Positions 36,507 to 48,819 of a stretch of DNA of 64,000 bases are shown piece after piece. The position numbers were made by a program, and so were the translations under genes. The notes under the pieces were generated by a model. That model was not told where the DNA came from and did no database searches. It saw only the letters and a program-made list of their open reading frames with translations. Positions within the stretch are counted from its first letter, which is position 1, and the number at the start of each line of letters is the position of its first letter. The DNA is from Diphasiastrum complanatum (taxonomy: Eukaryota; Streptophyta; Lycopodiopsida; Lycopodiales; Lycopodiaceae): positions 31,294,848 through 31,358,847 of the forward strand of contig CM055111.1 of the NCBI GenBank assembly GCA_029204225.1, read 5' to 3'.

Positions 36507-37580
36507 TGTTGGATTATTCTCCTTTTTACTAATCAACTAATTAGTTTTAATCCTCATCCATTGTTTATCCAGTTCTGCGAATTTTCCCGTGTTTTTACAC
36601 AGTCTGCAGAAATACACGAAGTTTGACAACAGTGTCACATTTATCGCTTGTTAGGAATCTCGTATAAAAATGCCGTGTCGCATTTTTTGCATTTTTCAAA
36701 GTGCCTCAAATGTTAAGGACATGACTCTGGCAACGTGTGGGACTACCCTAAATGAGATTTAAAGACACCGTTGGGTGGCAGTTTTAGTTCATTTCTACAA
36801 AGTGACAGTTTCAGTTCATTTATGCAGACAAACTATTTACGACCAATTTTCACCGCTTATCAACAATCAATTTCTGAGAAGGAACTGGATGGATTCCAGT
36901 TGACACCAGCCAACTGGCAATTGCATTTGATGACCTAATTGTTTAGTATATATAGTTGTTCATATTCATAAAATTTTCAAGTTCAATGAAGAAGTTCAAG
37001 AAGCATTTTAAATAGTTAGCTCTCTCTCTCTCAAGCCTGCGAGTTTGAATACTCCTGAGCATTCTAGCTCACTTCTTAGAGTTGTTTTAGATATTGCTAT
37101 TGCGCTATTGCTTATCAACATTGTGCTTAATTCAAACTTTCATTTTAGCTACTCATAAATAGCATATAGTACGTGGCTTTGATCTGCAACTTATTGTACT
37201 CATTTACTTTTGTTTCGTTTTCATACTCAATCAATACTATCTTTTTTTGTGTTCAGCTTCGTCTCAGAATGTATGCGTTTCTGTAGTTCTTCATGACTAA
37301 TTATTTGTCTAGTGATTCACGACTAATTATTTGTCTGATAATTCAATGCATTATTGTTTGGCTACGTAATCACTATAGTACTGACAATTTCAAAGCTAGT
37401 TACTATAAGATTGAACGTGATTTTTTTATCAATATTGTCTTGTTCAAAATTGATAGGATAGTCATGCATGAGAGGAAGTGGAAGATAGTTTATTCCACTA
37501 TGCACGATAAGTTTTCTTTCTTGTTGTTCAAATATTTTTCATTCAAGTTCGACCTATCTTTTACACACCTCTTTTCGACA
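36507..37580 (+). repeat. 5' LTR of copia family A
   Basis: TG...CA ends, 1074 bp, directly followed by the primer site. Its relatives are 26533-27716 (minus), pieces at 41356-41577 and 42111-42304 (minus), and more distantly 2731-3754. Confidence 0.85.
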
Positions 37581-40438
37581 TGGTATCAAAGCCAGATCAC
37601 TACTTCTTTATCTGATACTGACATGTTATCAAAGATTCTATCATAGTCTCAGTGCCAAATCACTACTGTATCTGAACTGTCATGGTATCAGATCTATGGT
37701 CTCTCAAAATACTATTTCGATATTGAGCGAAAGCTCTCATACTTGATATCTTTTGCAATATCAAATTGATATCATATTTTTCAGTTCCTTTCATCTTTTT
37801 AGTATCAGAGAATTGAATGGTCTGCAGATGTTGGAATGCACAAACTCCATAATCTTGGTCATTTTGTAGGAGTCTTTGATGAATGGAGTGCGTGACATCT
37901 TGCTCTTCAAACATGCATCACAAGTGGTCGAACTAGTTGCATTCGAGATGCTGACCCCTGTTATTGCTCCATGTTTTCTATTGTTGGCATTACTACATCT
38001 TAGCGTCATCGATACAATCGATATACTAAGTTGTAGATGGATTCTCAAAGTAAAGTTGGTCTTATTGCAGACAAGCTGAATGGATCCAATTATTATTTGT
38101 GGAAATTTAAGATGAAGACCTTGCTAATCGCCAACTTTATGGAATGTTGTTACATGTACAGAAGTAAAATTTGAAGACGACACAGAAAACTCAAAGTGAA
38201 AATCGAAGGAAGGTAAGGCTTTTGCGCTTATTATCCTCAATATATCAGATAAGCAGATTGGACACATAGCTAAAGCTACAACTTCAAAAGACGTTTGGGA
38301 CATCTTGAACTCACTATATGACGTGAGGGACATAACTACTAAGTTACATCTACAAAGGAAATTCTTCACATTCAAGATGTCTAATGGTGATTCTCTTTAG
38401 AGTCACATTAACCAGTTTAAGAATCTCTTGCAATAGATGGCCACTGTCGGATTAGTCATGGACGATCAAGACGCAATTATGACATTGCTTTCAAGTTTTC
38501 CCTCTACACATGAGAACTGGGTGATGATCATATCGACACACTCAAATTTAACTCTTACTAGAGGTATCACTATGTTGGTGCAAGAAGATAATTGAAGAAG
38601 TCAAGACACTTTGTCTACTTCCTCCTCTCAGGCTCTATATGTCAGCAAAGGCTCTAAGCGACAGAAGCAGAAAAGCTCCCAAAAGGCTGCAATGAATCAG
38701 AAGCTGACTCAATGTCAAGAACAATCATCAAATCCAGAGTTGAAGAAGAAGATGTTTTGCATGTATTACAAGCGCAATAACATGAGATCAAGGATTGCCG
38801 ATTTCTCCAAGCGAAGAACACAACCAAGCAACATGATCAACAAACAAACACAATTTCATCATCTCCCCAGGTCGAAGTGGAAGAATGCACATTCATGGTC
38901 AAAGACCAAAGCACATTTTTGGATGATTCATGGTTTCTTGATTCTAGAGCAACCCAACACATGACCAATCAACGTGAGATTTTCAACTCCTACACGCCTT
39001 ACAGCATGAAGAAAGTTGTTCATCTTGGTGACAATAGTACTCACAATATTGAAGGTGAAGGTATTGTAAGATTGCAATTCCAGCATGATCAATCCAAACT
39101 ACTATCAAAGATCTTATTCCTAAACTCTCTACAAATTTGCTATCAATAAGTAGAAATACAAATGTAGGTCATAAGGTAGAATTTGAATCTGATCAATGCA
39201 AAATTATTGATAGGAGTAATAAGATCCTAGCACTCGGCAAGAGGCAGAGTTACTTATATAGATTGGCACATTGTTATTATGAGTCTAGTCAAGCCTTAAA
39301 CTCCTCTATTCTAGTCAATAAAGCATTACTATGACATCATTTCTTAGGACACTTGAATTATGCATCTGTTTTGAACATGTCTAGACAATCCGTGGTTCTT
39401 GATCTCGACTATCCTTTTGGTAAAGTTGATCTCCATGTTTGTCATAGCTCCATATTTGGAAAGCAGGCTAGGATTCCTTTTAGATCAAACCATAGGCATG
39501 CATCAAAAGGTCTCTAAGATGTTGTTCATACAGATATATGTGGACCTATGCAAAACTCTTTCATTGCTAGATGCAAAGTATTTCATTACTCTTATTGACG
39601 AATTCTCCAGAAGAATAGCTGTTTATTTCATAAAGAATAAATCAGAGGCTTTCATTAAATTCAGACAATTCAAAGAGCATGCTGAGAATCACATTGGCAA
39701 ACGAATCAAAGCACTGAGGTCAGATAACGGGGGAGAATACATCTCCACCAAATTCAAAGAGTATTGCCATAACAACGGCATTGAGCAACAATACATTACC
39801 TCCTATTCGCCTCAGTTAGATGGTCTTGCTAAGAGAAAGAGCAGAACCTTAGTTGAATCGACAAAGTGCATGTTATTACATGCAACACTTTCGAAGTCCT
39901 TCTGGGTTGAAGCTATTTCAACAACAACCTATATCATAACAGATGTCCTACTAAAGGTCTCTCAGATGAAGCACCATTCAAAATTTGGACATGGACCAGA
40001 CCTTCTTTATCAAACTTACAAGTTTTTGGATGTAGTGATTTTGCACAGGCACCTCGTGATCTCAAGAAGAAGCTCAACTTCCAGAGTATCAAATGTGTTT
40101 TCGTCAGCTACACTACTTCAGATCAAGCCTACAAGTTGTTCGATCCCATCGAATCAAAGATATTCATTAGTCGGGATATCATCTTCATCGAAAATCAGTT
40201 TCAAGGTCTCAAAGGAAAAGGTAGTCCCCATGTAGCCAACCTATCAGATTCTCTTGACACATTGAACTTTTCAATTCGTCAGTCGACTATTCCAATTGAA
40301 GATCCAAGCTCTTCTACTTTTGACAAACAACAAATGAATGGCAAATCAGAAGATGATGATGTTGCAGTTAAGCAACTATAGTATGATGGAAATGATCAAC
40401 TTACTGTATTACCCAGAAGATCTTCAAGAACTAGCAGG
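36507..40438 (+). mobile_element. Ty1/copia element family A, plus strand (5' LTR to post-integrase region)
   Basis: The best preserved copia body in the window: 5' LTR 36507-37580, primer site TGGTATCAAAGCC at 37581, gag from about 38038 (MDSQSKVGLIADKLNGSNYY), a knuckle-like region near 38750, protease (DDSWFLDSRATQHM) near 38925, integrase (LRSDNGGEYISTKFKEYC near 39715), and the post-integrase linker to 40438. Reverse transcriptase and the 3' LTR are not present in this orientation; opposite-strand copia sequence follows. Broken. Confidence 0.85.
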
Positions 40439-40692
40439 TGGATTTACGAGTGTCTACTTCTCCTGACCAACTTGCATCTGAATAACCACTGAGAAAATTG
40501 AGTTTGTTGTTGTCGACTACTCCATAACGAATGCAAAATTCCATAGTAGCTCAAAGATATCTCAAAACTTTGATAAGAGTTTACTAGATTGATATTGTTG
40601 TTGAAAAGCAATGTGTTGTCCACATACAAAGTGATGATAATAAAAGAATGTTGTGCACTAACTTAAAGTAGACATTAGAATTTGAGTTTATA
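40439..40692 (-). mobile_element. Ty1/copia RNase H fragment, minus strand
   Basis: Near-identical to part of 41610-41860, so the two are recent relatives or duplicates. It joins the plus-strand element directly on the left and dispersed repeat R1 on the right. Confidence 0.7.
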
Positions 40693-40769
40693 GCCGTGTC
40701 TTTAATGATCAATGTATGATATGAATAATTTAGAGTTATAAATGCATTGCTTAACCATTTCTATTAATA

Positions 40770-40805
<36 letters not shown>

Positions 40806-41355
40806 AGTAGATTGATGGGATGGTAGCTACTCAATGTCCTAAGGACTATTTAGCTTTTAATTATCATTTGGAGCTTATGCTTGTGTGGAGAGTTGCTCTT
40901 GCTCTTGTTTTCTTGTGATTTTGTTGATTAGATCTGTAGAAATTGTCAATTTTGAAATCAGTTTCGGAACTTGGTATCAGAGCCTTGGTTTTTGGAAGAA
41001 TCATTGTTAGTATAATAGATTCAAAGCTTTAGGTTGAAGGGAGTACAAAAAAGAATTTTTCAAGCAATCAAAGAGAATTCAAAAAAATTCATGGTGATAT
41101 ATTATGAAATTCTATCAAAAGTAGGATTTGTAGATTTAAGAATTACAAATTGCTTGTTTTTTTATCGATTCTCTTTGATAATGAGAGTCAAATCTCCTAT
41201 TTTTTGCATGTTTTTGGTCAGATAGACATGTGACGTCTATAGTGAAGTTGATATTGTGGAGACAATGAATTTTCACAATACTAGCTATGTAAAATTCCAC
41301 TTGTAAGTGACGACATGTGTCTAGATGCTTAGCCCTATGCCTAATCATGTAAATT
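40693..41355 (+). repeat. Dispersed repeat R1, copy 1 (LTR-like with primer site)
   Basis: Starts TCTTTAATGATCAATGTATG and ends CATGTAAATTTTGTTGG. It matches 61643-62345 along its length with only scattered differences, apart from a shorter CT tract and a small insertion near 41255. An internal TTGGTATCAGAGCC near 40973 looks like a tRNA-Met primer site, so the left part may be an LTR and the right part a leader of a retroelement. No coding sequence. Confidence 0.75.
40774..40801. repeat. CT microsatellite within R1 copy 1
   Basis: About 14 CT units at the same place where R1 copy 2 has a much longer tract. Confidence 0.9.
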
Positions 41356-43048
41356 TTGTTGGGAAAATAGAGGCAGAGAAGTGAGTAAGCAACTTATCGA
41401 GCGCAACGGAATCATCCTCCTTTCCTAATGCATGACTACGCGTATCAATATTGAACAAAACATAATGACAGAAGTCATGTTCAATCTTTTAGCAACCAGC
41501 TTTGAAATCGTTAGCAGTAAAGTGATTTTGTAGCCAAACAATGAAGTATAAGAGATTTATCAGTCATGAAATAAGACCTTTGTTGAGGAAGAATGTAAAT
41601 ACAGAAGTGGATTTACGAGTGTCTACTTCTCCTGACCAACTTGCATCTGAATAACCACTGAGAAAATTGAGTTTGTTGTTATCGACTACTCCATAACAAA
41701 TGCAAAAGTCCATAGTAGCTCGAAGATATCTCAAAACTCTGATAAGAGTTTATTAGATTGATATTGTTGTTGAAAAGCAATGTGTTGTCCACATACAAAG
41801 TGATGATAATAAAAGAATGTTGTGCACTAACTTGAAGTAGACATTAGAATTTGAGTTTATAGCCGTGATCAATAAGGAAAGTATTGATCCTTTGAAACCA
41901 TGCTCGAGCAGATTGCTTCAAGCCATAAAGTGCTTTATGGAGTTTACATACATGATTGTGTTTACCTTCGATATTGTGACCTTTGGGTTGCACCATTTAT
42001 ATGTCTTCTTCAATAACTCCATTAAGATATGTAGTCTGTACATCCATTTGATGTGTTTCCAAATCTGTTGCAGTAGCAAATGACAATAGAAGTCTAATTG
42101 AAAAACGCAAAAAAGTCGACACTACATTCTTACTCTAGATTCCTGACAAGCGACACTGTCGGCTTTGTAGAGAGAGAAAATGCGATGCTATTGCCAAACT
42201 CCGTGTATTTCTGCAGACTGTGTAAAAACACTTGTGATTCTATAGACTATATAAAGACACGAAAAATTTCGTAGAGCTAGATAAACAGTTGGATGAAGAA
42301 TAATCGAACATGGAGTAGATGAGCTAGGACCTTCAATAGGAATAGTTGATTTGAGAATTGGAAAGTTCGATAATTCGGGAGAGTCTGATAGTTCGGCTAT
42401 ATGAGCTTTGCCCTTACCTTTGAGGTCGATAAATTGAACTTGGATGAAGATGACATTGCGGCTAGAAAATATCTTTGACTCGACAGGATCATACAACTTA
42501 TAAGCTTTATCTGAAGTAGTGTAGCTGAAGAAAATAGAGTTGATAATGTGGAAGTCGAGTTTCTTCCTTAGATCATGCGGTATTTGTGCATACGCAATAC
42601 ATCCAAAAACTTGTAAGTTTGATAATGATGGTTTGGAGCCTATCCAAACTTCATATGGTGTTTTGTCTGAGAGACCTTTAGTAGGACATATGTTCTGAAC
42701 ATAGGTTGTAGTGGAAACTGCTTCAACCCAAAAGGACTTCGGAAGTGTCGCATGGAAAAGCATACACTTTGCCGATTCAACTAAGGTTCTGTTCTTTCTC
42801 TGAGCAAACAATTCGAATGGGGCAAATAGGAGGTAATGTATTGTTGCTCAATGTCGTTGTTAAGGCAATACTCCTTGAATTCGGTAGATGTATTTTCCCC
42901 CGTTGTCAGACCTCAGTGCTTTAATTCATTTACTAGTTTAATATTCTACACGCTCTTTGAATTGTCAAAATATTTTGAAAGCCTCCGATTTTTTCTTAAT
43001 GAAATAAACATCTGTTCTTCTGGAATATTCGTCAATGAAGGCAATAAA
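41356..43048 (-). mobile_element. Mosaic of copia family A pieces, minus strand; left flank of copy 2
   Basis: Contains LTR A pieces (about 41356-41577 and 42111-42304), an RNase H/RT piece (41578-42110), and an integrase plus linker piece (42305-43048, with NRTLVESAKCMLFHATLPKS on the minus strand near 42790). At 43048 the integrase sequence is interrupted by the second four-gene element and it continues at 48494. Broken and rearranged. Confidence 0.75.
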
Positions 43049-43261
43049 CATTATAGGAGTTCCAAGGCCCAAAAGGGCTGTCTAAGAAATGCCACGTAAG
43101 AGAGAGAAGATCGCCGGATTTTAAAACTCCGAACGAGTTTTTTGGTCTGCCTGCAGAACTCTGATGACTTGACCTCACTAGTAACGTATGTAGTTTACTG
43201 GAAGTTGGGTAGCCGCAATGCATGGGGTCCATACTTCAAGATTCTATTTTCTACCATTAAC

Positions 43262-45432
43262 TAACATAACTTCTCATGTAAATGCAAATCGTATTGCACA
43301 TCTTTTAAAAAGTATTGACAAGCTTTCAACAAGTGGGGGTCAACGGAAAAAAAGAATATATGCTTTCAAGTAAGATTATGTTTTAAACTATTCATGTGTT
43401 TTGTTTCATCTAACACTCAATGGTTGTGAAATGTTTTTTTTCTAAATCTTATTTTTTTTTTGCAGATCAGCTTTAGTCGCCAATGAAAATCTGAAAGACA
43501 AGAACATGATTGGAAAGTCTTTGAGTGCAGTGCTTACAACCAAGTCAATAATGAGTCTACTTGGAAATCAACGATATTCTTGAATCAAGTCCAAGATTGC
43601 AGAGGCCCTTACGGGCGAAGTCGGCAAGATCATTGATCGAAAATTGATACAAGGGGCATGTGAGTAATCTAGTATTAGCAGGGATGCATATGACACAATG
43701 TTTAAAATTACCAAAGAGGCATTTGGACAAGTACGTATAAAAAAATTTCCTATTCCCCGGCCCTTTCAAATCAAATTAGAGAGGGATGTGTTAAATAGGG
43801 GTTTGCAAAACATCATTGGTATTCCTTACCATATAAATGAAATTTATAACTCAAAACATGGCACTTTGTCATGTGATTCTACCAACAATATGTTTGTAGA
43901 TCTGAATCATTTACTGAGATTTATTGTAAAGTTTTATGGAATCACAAATGAAAGTGTTGAAAAATTGATATTAGCTCTCAAGTTAGATGAATAAGAAGTA
44001 ATAAAGGGACAAAAGCTGGAAAGGGTTAGTGTTACAATTGTGAATGGAGCATTAAGCAATACGATAAACTCGGAAAGTCTTGATTTTAGTGTGCAGTCCG
44101 AAAATAATATTTGGTGGTTGGCAGCTTTCCAGGTTTAAATCTATTCTATTGAGTACTAGCAACTAATTCATTTCAAAAATTAATGGTTTTGTGGTTTAAG
44201 CTAATATTGTTCTGTTATTATAGGTCTGAGTTCAATTCTCCTAAAATAGTTCATGGTTTTGTGTTTCAAACAGGTTTTAAAAGAAGATCATGACATTCTA
44301 TTTTGGATTTTTATTAAAACAGAATATCCAGAGATAATTAAGAATCATATGAGCGACACACCACTCAATGTTCCTGGAATTGGTGATTTTAAGGTGGAAT
44401 GGCATTTGGCTGGAGACCTGAAGTCATTGAAGTGCATGTTTAACGTCTCACATGGAGCAAATTCAAAACATCCATGTCTCTATTGCATGAAAACTACACG
44501 TGACACGTCGAAGAGCACGAGAGTTTCAAGTGATATAGAAGATCCGACTTGGAAATCAATATTACCGATTCCACTTAAAAATGTTCACATTTGTACACTA
44601 CATGGAGAGGTTAGAATTATCGAAAAATTGATATACCTTCATATTTGGTTTGCTTGGAATACTAAGCCAGAGTCATTAGCCAAAAAGGCAATAGCTTGAT
44701 TGGAAGAAGTTTTATCAACATCGGGACTTCATAAAGGACACGCTAAAATACAAAAGGACGAGAAGCTTTCAAGAAAAACGGGAAACATCTCATGAAAACC
44801 AAGTATAGGAGGATCCAAAGCTCTTCGTTTCTTATCAAATCATTCCGAAAAACCAACTAAAATCCAGTACTCAATTTGGAAAGATGTACTCAATGCCACA
44901 AAGGATTTTGAAGAAAAAGGAACAACGAGGATTAAAAAAGTTAAAGTCTGGACAAAGCTTGACAACATGGTCAAATTGCTCAGAAAAGATAAACTATCTG
45001 ATATAGATGTCCTACTAATTGAGAATTCAACAATTGAGTTTGTGGATGCAGTTAAAGACGTCTGGGGTGAAGATCATGCTACACATTATATGGTAAATCC
45101 CTTTTCAATGTAACTAGCTCTTCGATTTATAATCTCATTGCACATATGCTAAATTTAAAATGATTAATATGACAATATTTGTATCTTTGATATTGCAGCA
45201 CATTTTATGACATCATGCATCATTCAGTCTAAGTATTTGGTCATCACAAGGAATGGAGAAATTGCATTGGCAAGCCAGAGCAACATTTCATCGAAATACA
45301 CAACATGGTGGAACATCTCAAAAAAATAGTTACATCATCCAACTATTTCAATGTTCTACAAGCGTATTCAAATCCGATATAAAACTAGATCAAAAAATTA
45401 TCAGAAATTCAGAAAGGTGTCCAAATCTATAG
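43262..45432 (+). pseudogene. Transposase-like gene of copy 2
   Basis: Exons align with the copy 1 gene: a short exon ending KKRIYAFK (to about 43369); an exon from 43466 (LVANENLKDKNMIGKSLSAV ... FGQVRIKKFPIPRPF) to about 44133; an exon from 44274 with ILFWIFIKTEYPEIIKNHM, GDFKVEWHLAGDLKSLKCMF and KHPCLYCMK to about 45092; and a last exon from about 45200 with the WSSQGMEKLHWQARATFHRN counterpart. Introns have GT-AG ends at the same places as copy 1, so the exon model is supported by comparison. The N-terminal exons are lost, and several stops and frame changes are present. The predicted role is transposase, by position and motif layout only. Confidence 0.7.
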
Positions 45433-45542
45433 ACGAAAATAATATTGATACAAGACTCAACCCATAGTAAATTTCATGATATCAGACGAAAAAAGTATAT
45501 GTATTATATCGCATCATGTGTAGTACACAATGCAAGGCAAAA

Positions 45543-45768
45543 TCATTGTTTATCTTTGTCTTTAATGATCAACTTTGCTATGTGGTCATGGAAAATTTTA
45601 TTTCTATCATATGGATCTAGAAAATCAATCGATCTTCTTTTGCTCAAGTCAATGTATCCAAAGAAAACAGCTAAGGAGGAAGACCTTTTCGGAACTTCCT
45701 CAGCTACATAGCCAAACACTTTTATGGCAATGTCTCTCTTCACAAAAATAATTTTATACGTCATATCC
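45543..45768 (-). pseudogene. Gene Y remnant in copy 2 (C-terminal part)
   Basis: On the minus strand the last roughly 70 residues (KRDIAIKVFGYVAEE, VPKRSSS, FFGYIDL, FLDPYDRNKIFHDH) align with the end of gene Y in copy 1 (KRMYVLNILGF, VPLRSSH, STYIEL, LLDAYASREFLHD). The position between the transposase-like and Ulp1 genes and the orientation agree. An internal deletion joins it directly to the Ulp1 exon near 45757-45768, removing the divergent promoter, the H3 domain and the rest of Y. Confidence 0.6.
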
Positions 45769-46429
45769 ATGAAAGTGGATTCGACTGGAAGTAGCACACC
45801 TGTGTGCATGACAATGAATTCTTTGCATGCCATCCATTCCATGATTAAATCCATGTAAAAGGATGGTGGAGCTATTGCCCAGGCCGGATGGGCTGGTTGT
45901 AAATACCAACATAGAGGTTGTTGATGCAAAGGTAAAAGGAATCTTTTTACGTATTTTATTTGCATGATGGCACGTAGCTTAGAATTATATTGAATTATAA
46001 TCTAACAATTTTTCACAATGATTTCTCAGTCTTCGCAACAAGATGATGCTTTCAGCTGCGGATGGTATTCAATCTGGAATGTTGAATCTTCTTGGATTAG
46101 TATATGGTGCAACCTCCAGATGCTAGTATCCGTGAGGTATTTTTTTCAATGTTCCAGTATCCTGATGATATATTGTCAACTTTGTGAAATTATATATTTT
46201 AAAACATTGGCTAATACATACATACACTCGATATTTTTTTTTGCAGTTCCAATGTCCGGAGGTATCAACAAATGGGATTCATCAGTATCGGCATGAAATG
46301 TTGGAAATTTTACTATCATGTGCAAGGCCCTACAAGCATGAAGGTGCCTTGGATGAACCTGCCGCGGGATCCGTGGATGAGGTTACAGTGCTCGAGGATA
46401 TGCCTCAATCACCTTTGATTGAAATGTAA
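45757..46429 (+). pseudogene. Ulp1-like protease gene remnant of copy 2 (catalytic Gln/Cys kept)
   Basis: The exon with VISMKVDSTGS ... MTMNSLHAIHSM aligns with the copy 1 exon that follows the catalytic His. After an intron (about 45933-46020), SSQQDDAFSCGWYSIWN carries the Gln and Cys of C48-type proteases. After a second intron, the last exon (FQCPEVST ... IHQYRHEMLEILLSCA ... LIEM) matches the final exon of copy 1. The His-bearing segment and the H3 domain are absent through deletion. It converges with gene X of copy 2. Confidence 0.75.
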
Positions 46430-46864
46430 TTATAGTTCCGACAGACACAGAGAAATATATCATCACATGATTATACATAGAATAATAGATAGGCAAATAG
46501 AAAGTGGGCTATTACTGAATGCCACAAATATATTATATCGATTTCAAAAACAATGTACATTTTTCAAAAGACTAAATACAAATTGCTTGATGAAATCTGG
46601 AAGTCATTTGAGACTTCTTTGTATTCCTTTTTTTTTTGAAAAAGTAAGTTGACGTTGCTCTTCTATCATCCCAATATTTATGCAGTTTCAACAATTTCTA
46701 CGCTTTTTTTGAAGTCCTTGCACTCTATGCGACTTTTTTGTCTTGGTCTTACCTGTACATCAAATAAACTTGTTAAACAATATCAACATTGATCTTATGT
46801 CAAATGAAATATTGCAATACCAAAAACACTGAAACATGTTTAAATAAAATCATTGAAAGTCATT
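46430..46864. other. Convergent spacer between Ulp1 and X in copy 2
   Basis: Non-coding and AT-rich; closely matched at 57696-58130 in copy 3. Probably 3' UTRs of the two facing genes. Confidence 0.5.
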
Positions 46865-48077
46865 TCAAATGTGTACTGGAATAAGTACACATACACCTAC
46901 CAATCTCTTGTTGACTAAAAAACAGAAGTGTTTAGGAATATCATATTGGAGCAATGTAAGCTCTGATCGAATGTGATTGAGTGTCCAATCTTCTACCACC
47001 TCAATTGTTGTAAGAGTAGAATTATTTTTCCTCACTTGAATTTCTATTTGATCTTGATGATTCACTGTAAAATCCTGATCCAATGCCTTCCATCCCGTTG
47101 CCAACTTTGGACCATCTTCTATAATAAAATGTTAAAGAAAGCACTTGTTTTTCTATAAGATATCTCAATTTCATTGACTATCTATTAACTATGCACTCGA
47201 TATTGCCAATACTCTTTTTATCCCAATGATCATCAAGGAGGCTTGATAACATATTGTCTCTTAAATCACTACAAATAAACATTGTCACTGCTTTACGAAT
47301 ATTACATTCAACAAAAATTGCAATAGGCAAAAACTAGTGCAATCTATTGTTTTTTAAACCTGTGCTACATTTCATACATATTTGAATGTCCATAAAAAAC
47401 CTTGATCAGAAGCTCTCTGCTATGGTGGAATCTAGAAGAATCCATTCTTCGCTTGAGAAAGAGGGTAATGATATCGCCTCTAATTTTCCACCTAAACTGG
47501 ATGGCGTGTAAAATGAATCATAGAAGAAAATACAAGAATCCAAAAGTGATCTCGTGGAGCGGTTCTTGTATTGCAAAAGACCAATATGAGAATGAATAGC
47601 ATCCATGATGCTGAAAAGGGATTGTATAGGTTGCCATTCAATTATGCTTGATGGATACAAATTTGCACAAATCCATAAAACTATATGTCATTTAAATACT
47701 TAGATACACGTCTAAATGATTAATGCAAAGCTCAAAGCAAAAAATTCTCCAAAACTTACGATTGCATTTGATTCTGTCATTTGAACTTACGCCTTCCACT
47801 CTAATTTTCTTATGCATGTAGACATGTTGAACAAGACCTTTGAAATGGATCGGCCATCGGGTGAAACTTTGAAGTCTAAAATTCTACCTTTCCAAAAATT
47901 CCTATAATCCATGTTTGATTTTCTCTTTTTAGCACAAACACCCCTTGAGGAGGGATGCATGAGAACCCAGTGAAATTTTCCATAGATACGTGGTATCCAA
48001 GAGCCATCAGAGTCTTTTTCATTACAAACAAAAACTGAGACAATATTGCTTCATGGTCTATGGCTTGCGGAAGCCAT
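46865..48077 (-). pseudogene. Gene X of copy 2
   Basis: Minus-strand counterpart of 13066-14310. The start codon at 48075-48077 precedes a basic N-terminus. The conserved WVLMHPSSRGV-type and FWKGRILDFK-type blocks are broken by frame changes here. After an intron, DLYPSSIIEWQPIQSLFSIM, SFYTPSSLGGKLEAISLPSF and SSEEW are readable. The C-terminus VNHQDQIEIQVRKN ... LTLLQYDIPKHFCFLVNKR ... LIPVHI ends at 46865. Function unknown. Nearly the same sequence is present in copy 3, so copies 2 and 3 are close relatives. Confidence 0.7.
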
Positions 48078-48493
48078 TGCAAAACTAAAAGAAGATGAAC
48101 AACAGAGTCTGAAACAAAATGTAGTTGAATCAGTATGAAAATAAATAACCAAATTTGTATTAAATGCTGGCGGTCTTTCGTAAATCATATATGTTAGTCT
48201 AACTACGGTTAGATCAAAACAGACTTACTTTAACCACAAGTGTTAGGTCCCGGGCACTTAGGAAACTCATGGGCAGCAATTACAGTCCAATCACAAGTTA
48301 GGGCCTTGCCCGACGGGAGTTTTGAATTTTATAAAAGTATGACCGGAAAGTTCCAAAAAAGAAATCGACTGGCAACAACGTTACGGTCTTTCATAGGTGT
48401 AAGTATATAACTGGGCCAAGTTTACGTCAGATAGTTGAAAAGTCAAAAACAACATCTTGACAAAAGGCCCTTTTGGTGCTCATTCCTCTAATG

Positions 48494-48561
48494 ATACTTT
48501 GCATCAAGCAACGACAGAGTTTGTATTGGAGCACATATATCTGAATGAACAACGTCTAGAA
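48494..48561 (-). mobile_element. Copia integrase remnant, right flank of copy 2
   Basis: ATACTTTGCATCAAGCAACG and the next 48 bases are the inverse of copia integrase sequence at about 39513-39581. It is the continuation of the copia interrupted at 43048. The same flank follows copy 3 at 59776-59843, with shared differences. Confidence 0.75.
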
Positions 48562-48819
48562 CATTTATGCTCATTCAAAAGCTAATTTTCTCTAGTTTAA
48601 GGACAAAAAGGGAATGTACCTAAACATAGTGAGTGCTAGATTACAAGGAGAAAGCAGATCGAAGGTTTAATCAGACCATTTCAAGAGCAAGGTAGTCAAT
48701 GATGCAACATTGGAGTGTTTTGACAATTCTGAGCTGTTTTTGGCTTGTTAGGACAAAATAACTAGCAAGTGGGCCTAGAAGACTTTTTGGCCTTGAAGTG
48801 GATTTGCAAACCTTGCAAT

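Larger units (their letters stand above)
43049..48493. mobile_element. Four-gene TIR transposon, copy 2 (about 5.4 kb, internally deleted)
   Basis: The left end CATTATAGGAGTTCCAAGGC and the right end ...ATTCCTCTAATG are recognisable relatives of the copy 1 TIRs, and the subterminal TAAGAAATGCCACGT matches copy 1. Gene order in plus coordinates is transposase-like (+), Y remnant (-), Ulp1 (+), X (-), the mirror image of copy 1. The N-terminal part of the transposase-like gene and most of Y, together with the H3 part, are missing. It sits in the integrase region of a minus-strand copia element. Compared with the undisturbed homologous site at 39572-39600, no bases are duplicated or lost at the insertion point. 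Confidence 0.85.

Noticed and set aside
45543-45965. A 140-residue minus-strand gene in copy 2
   Set aside because: Only the part below about 45768 matches gene Y; the rest is antisense to the Ulp1 exon, so the open frame is a deletion-junction chimera.
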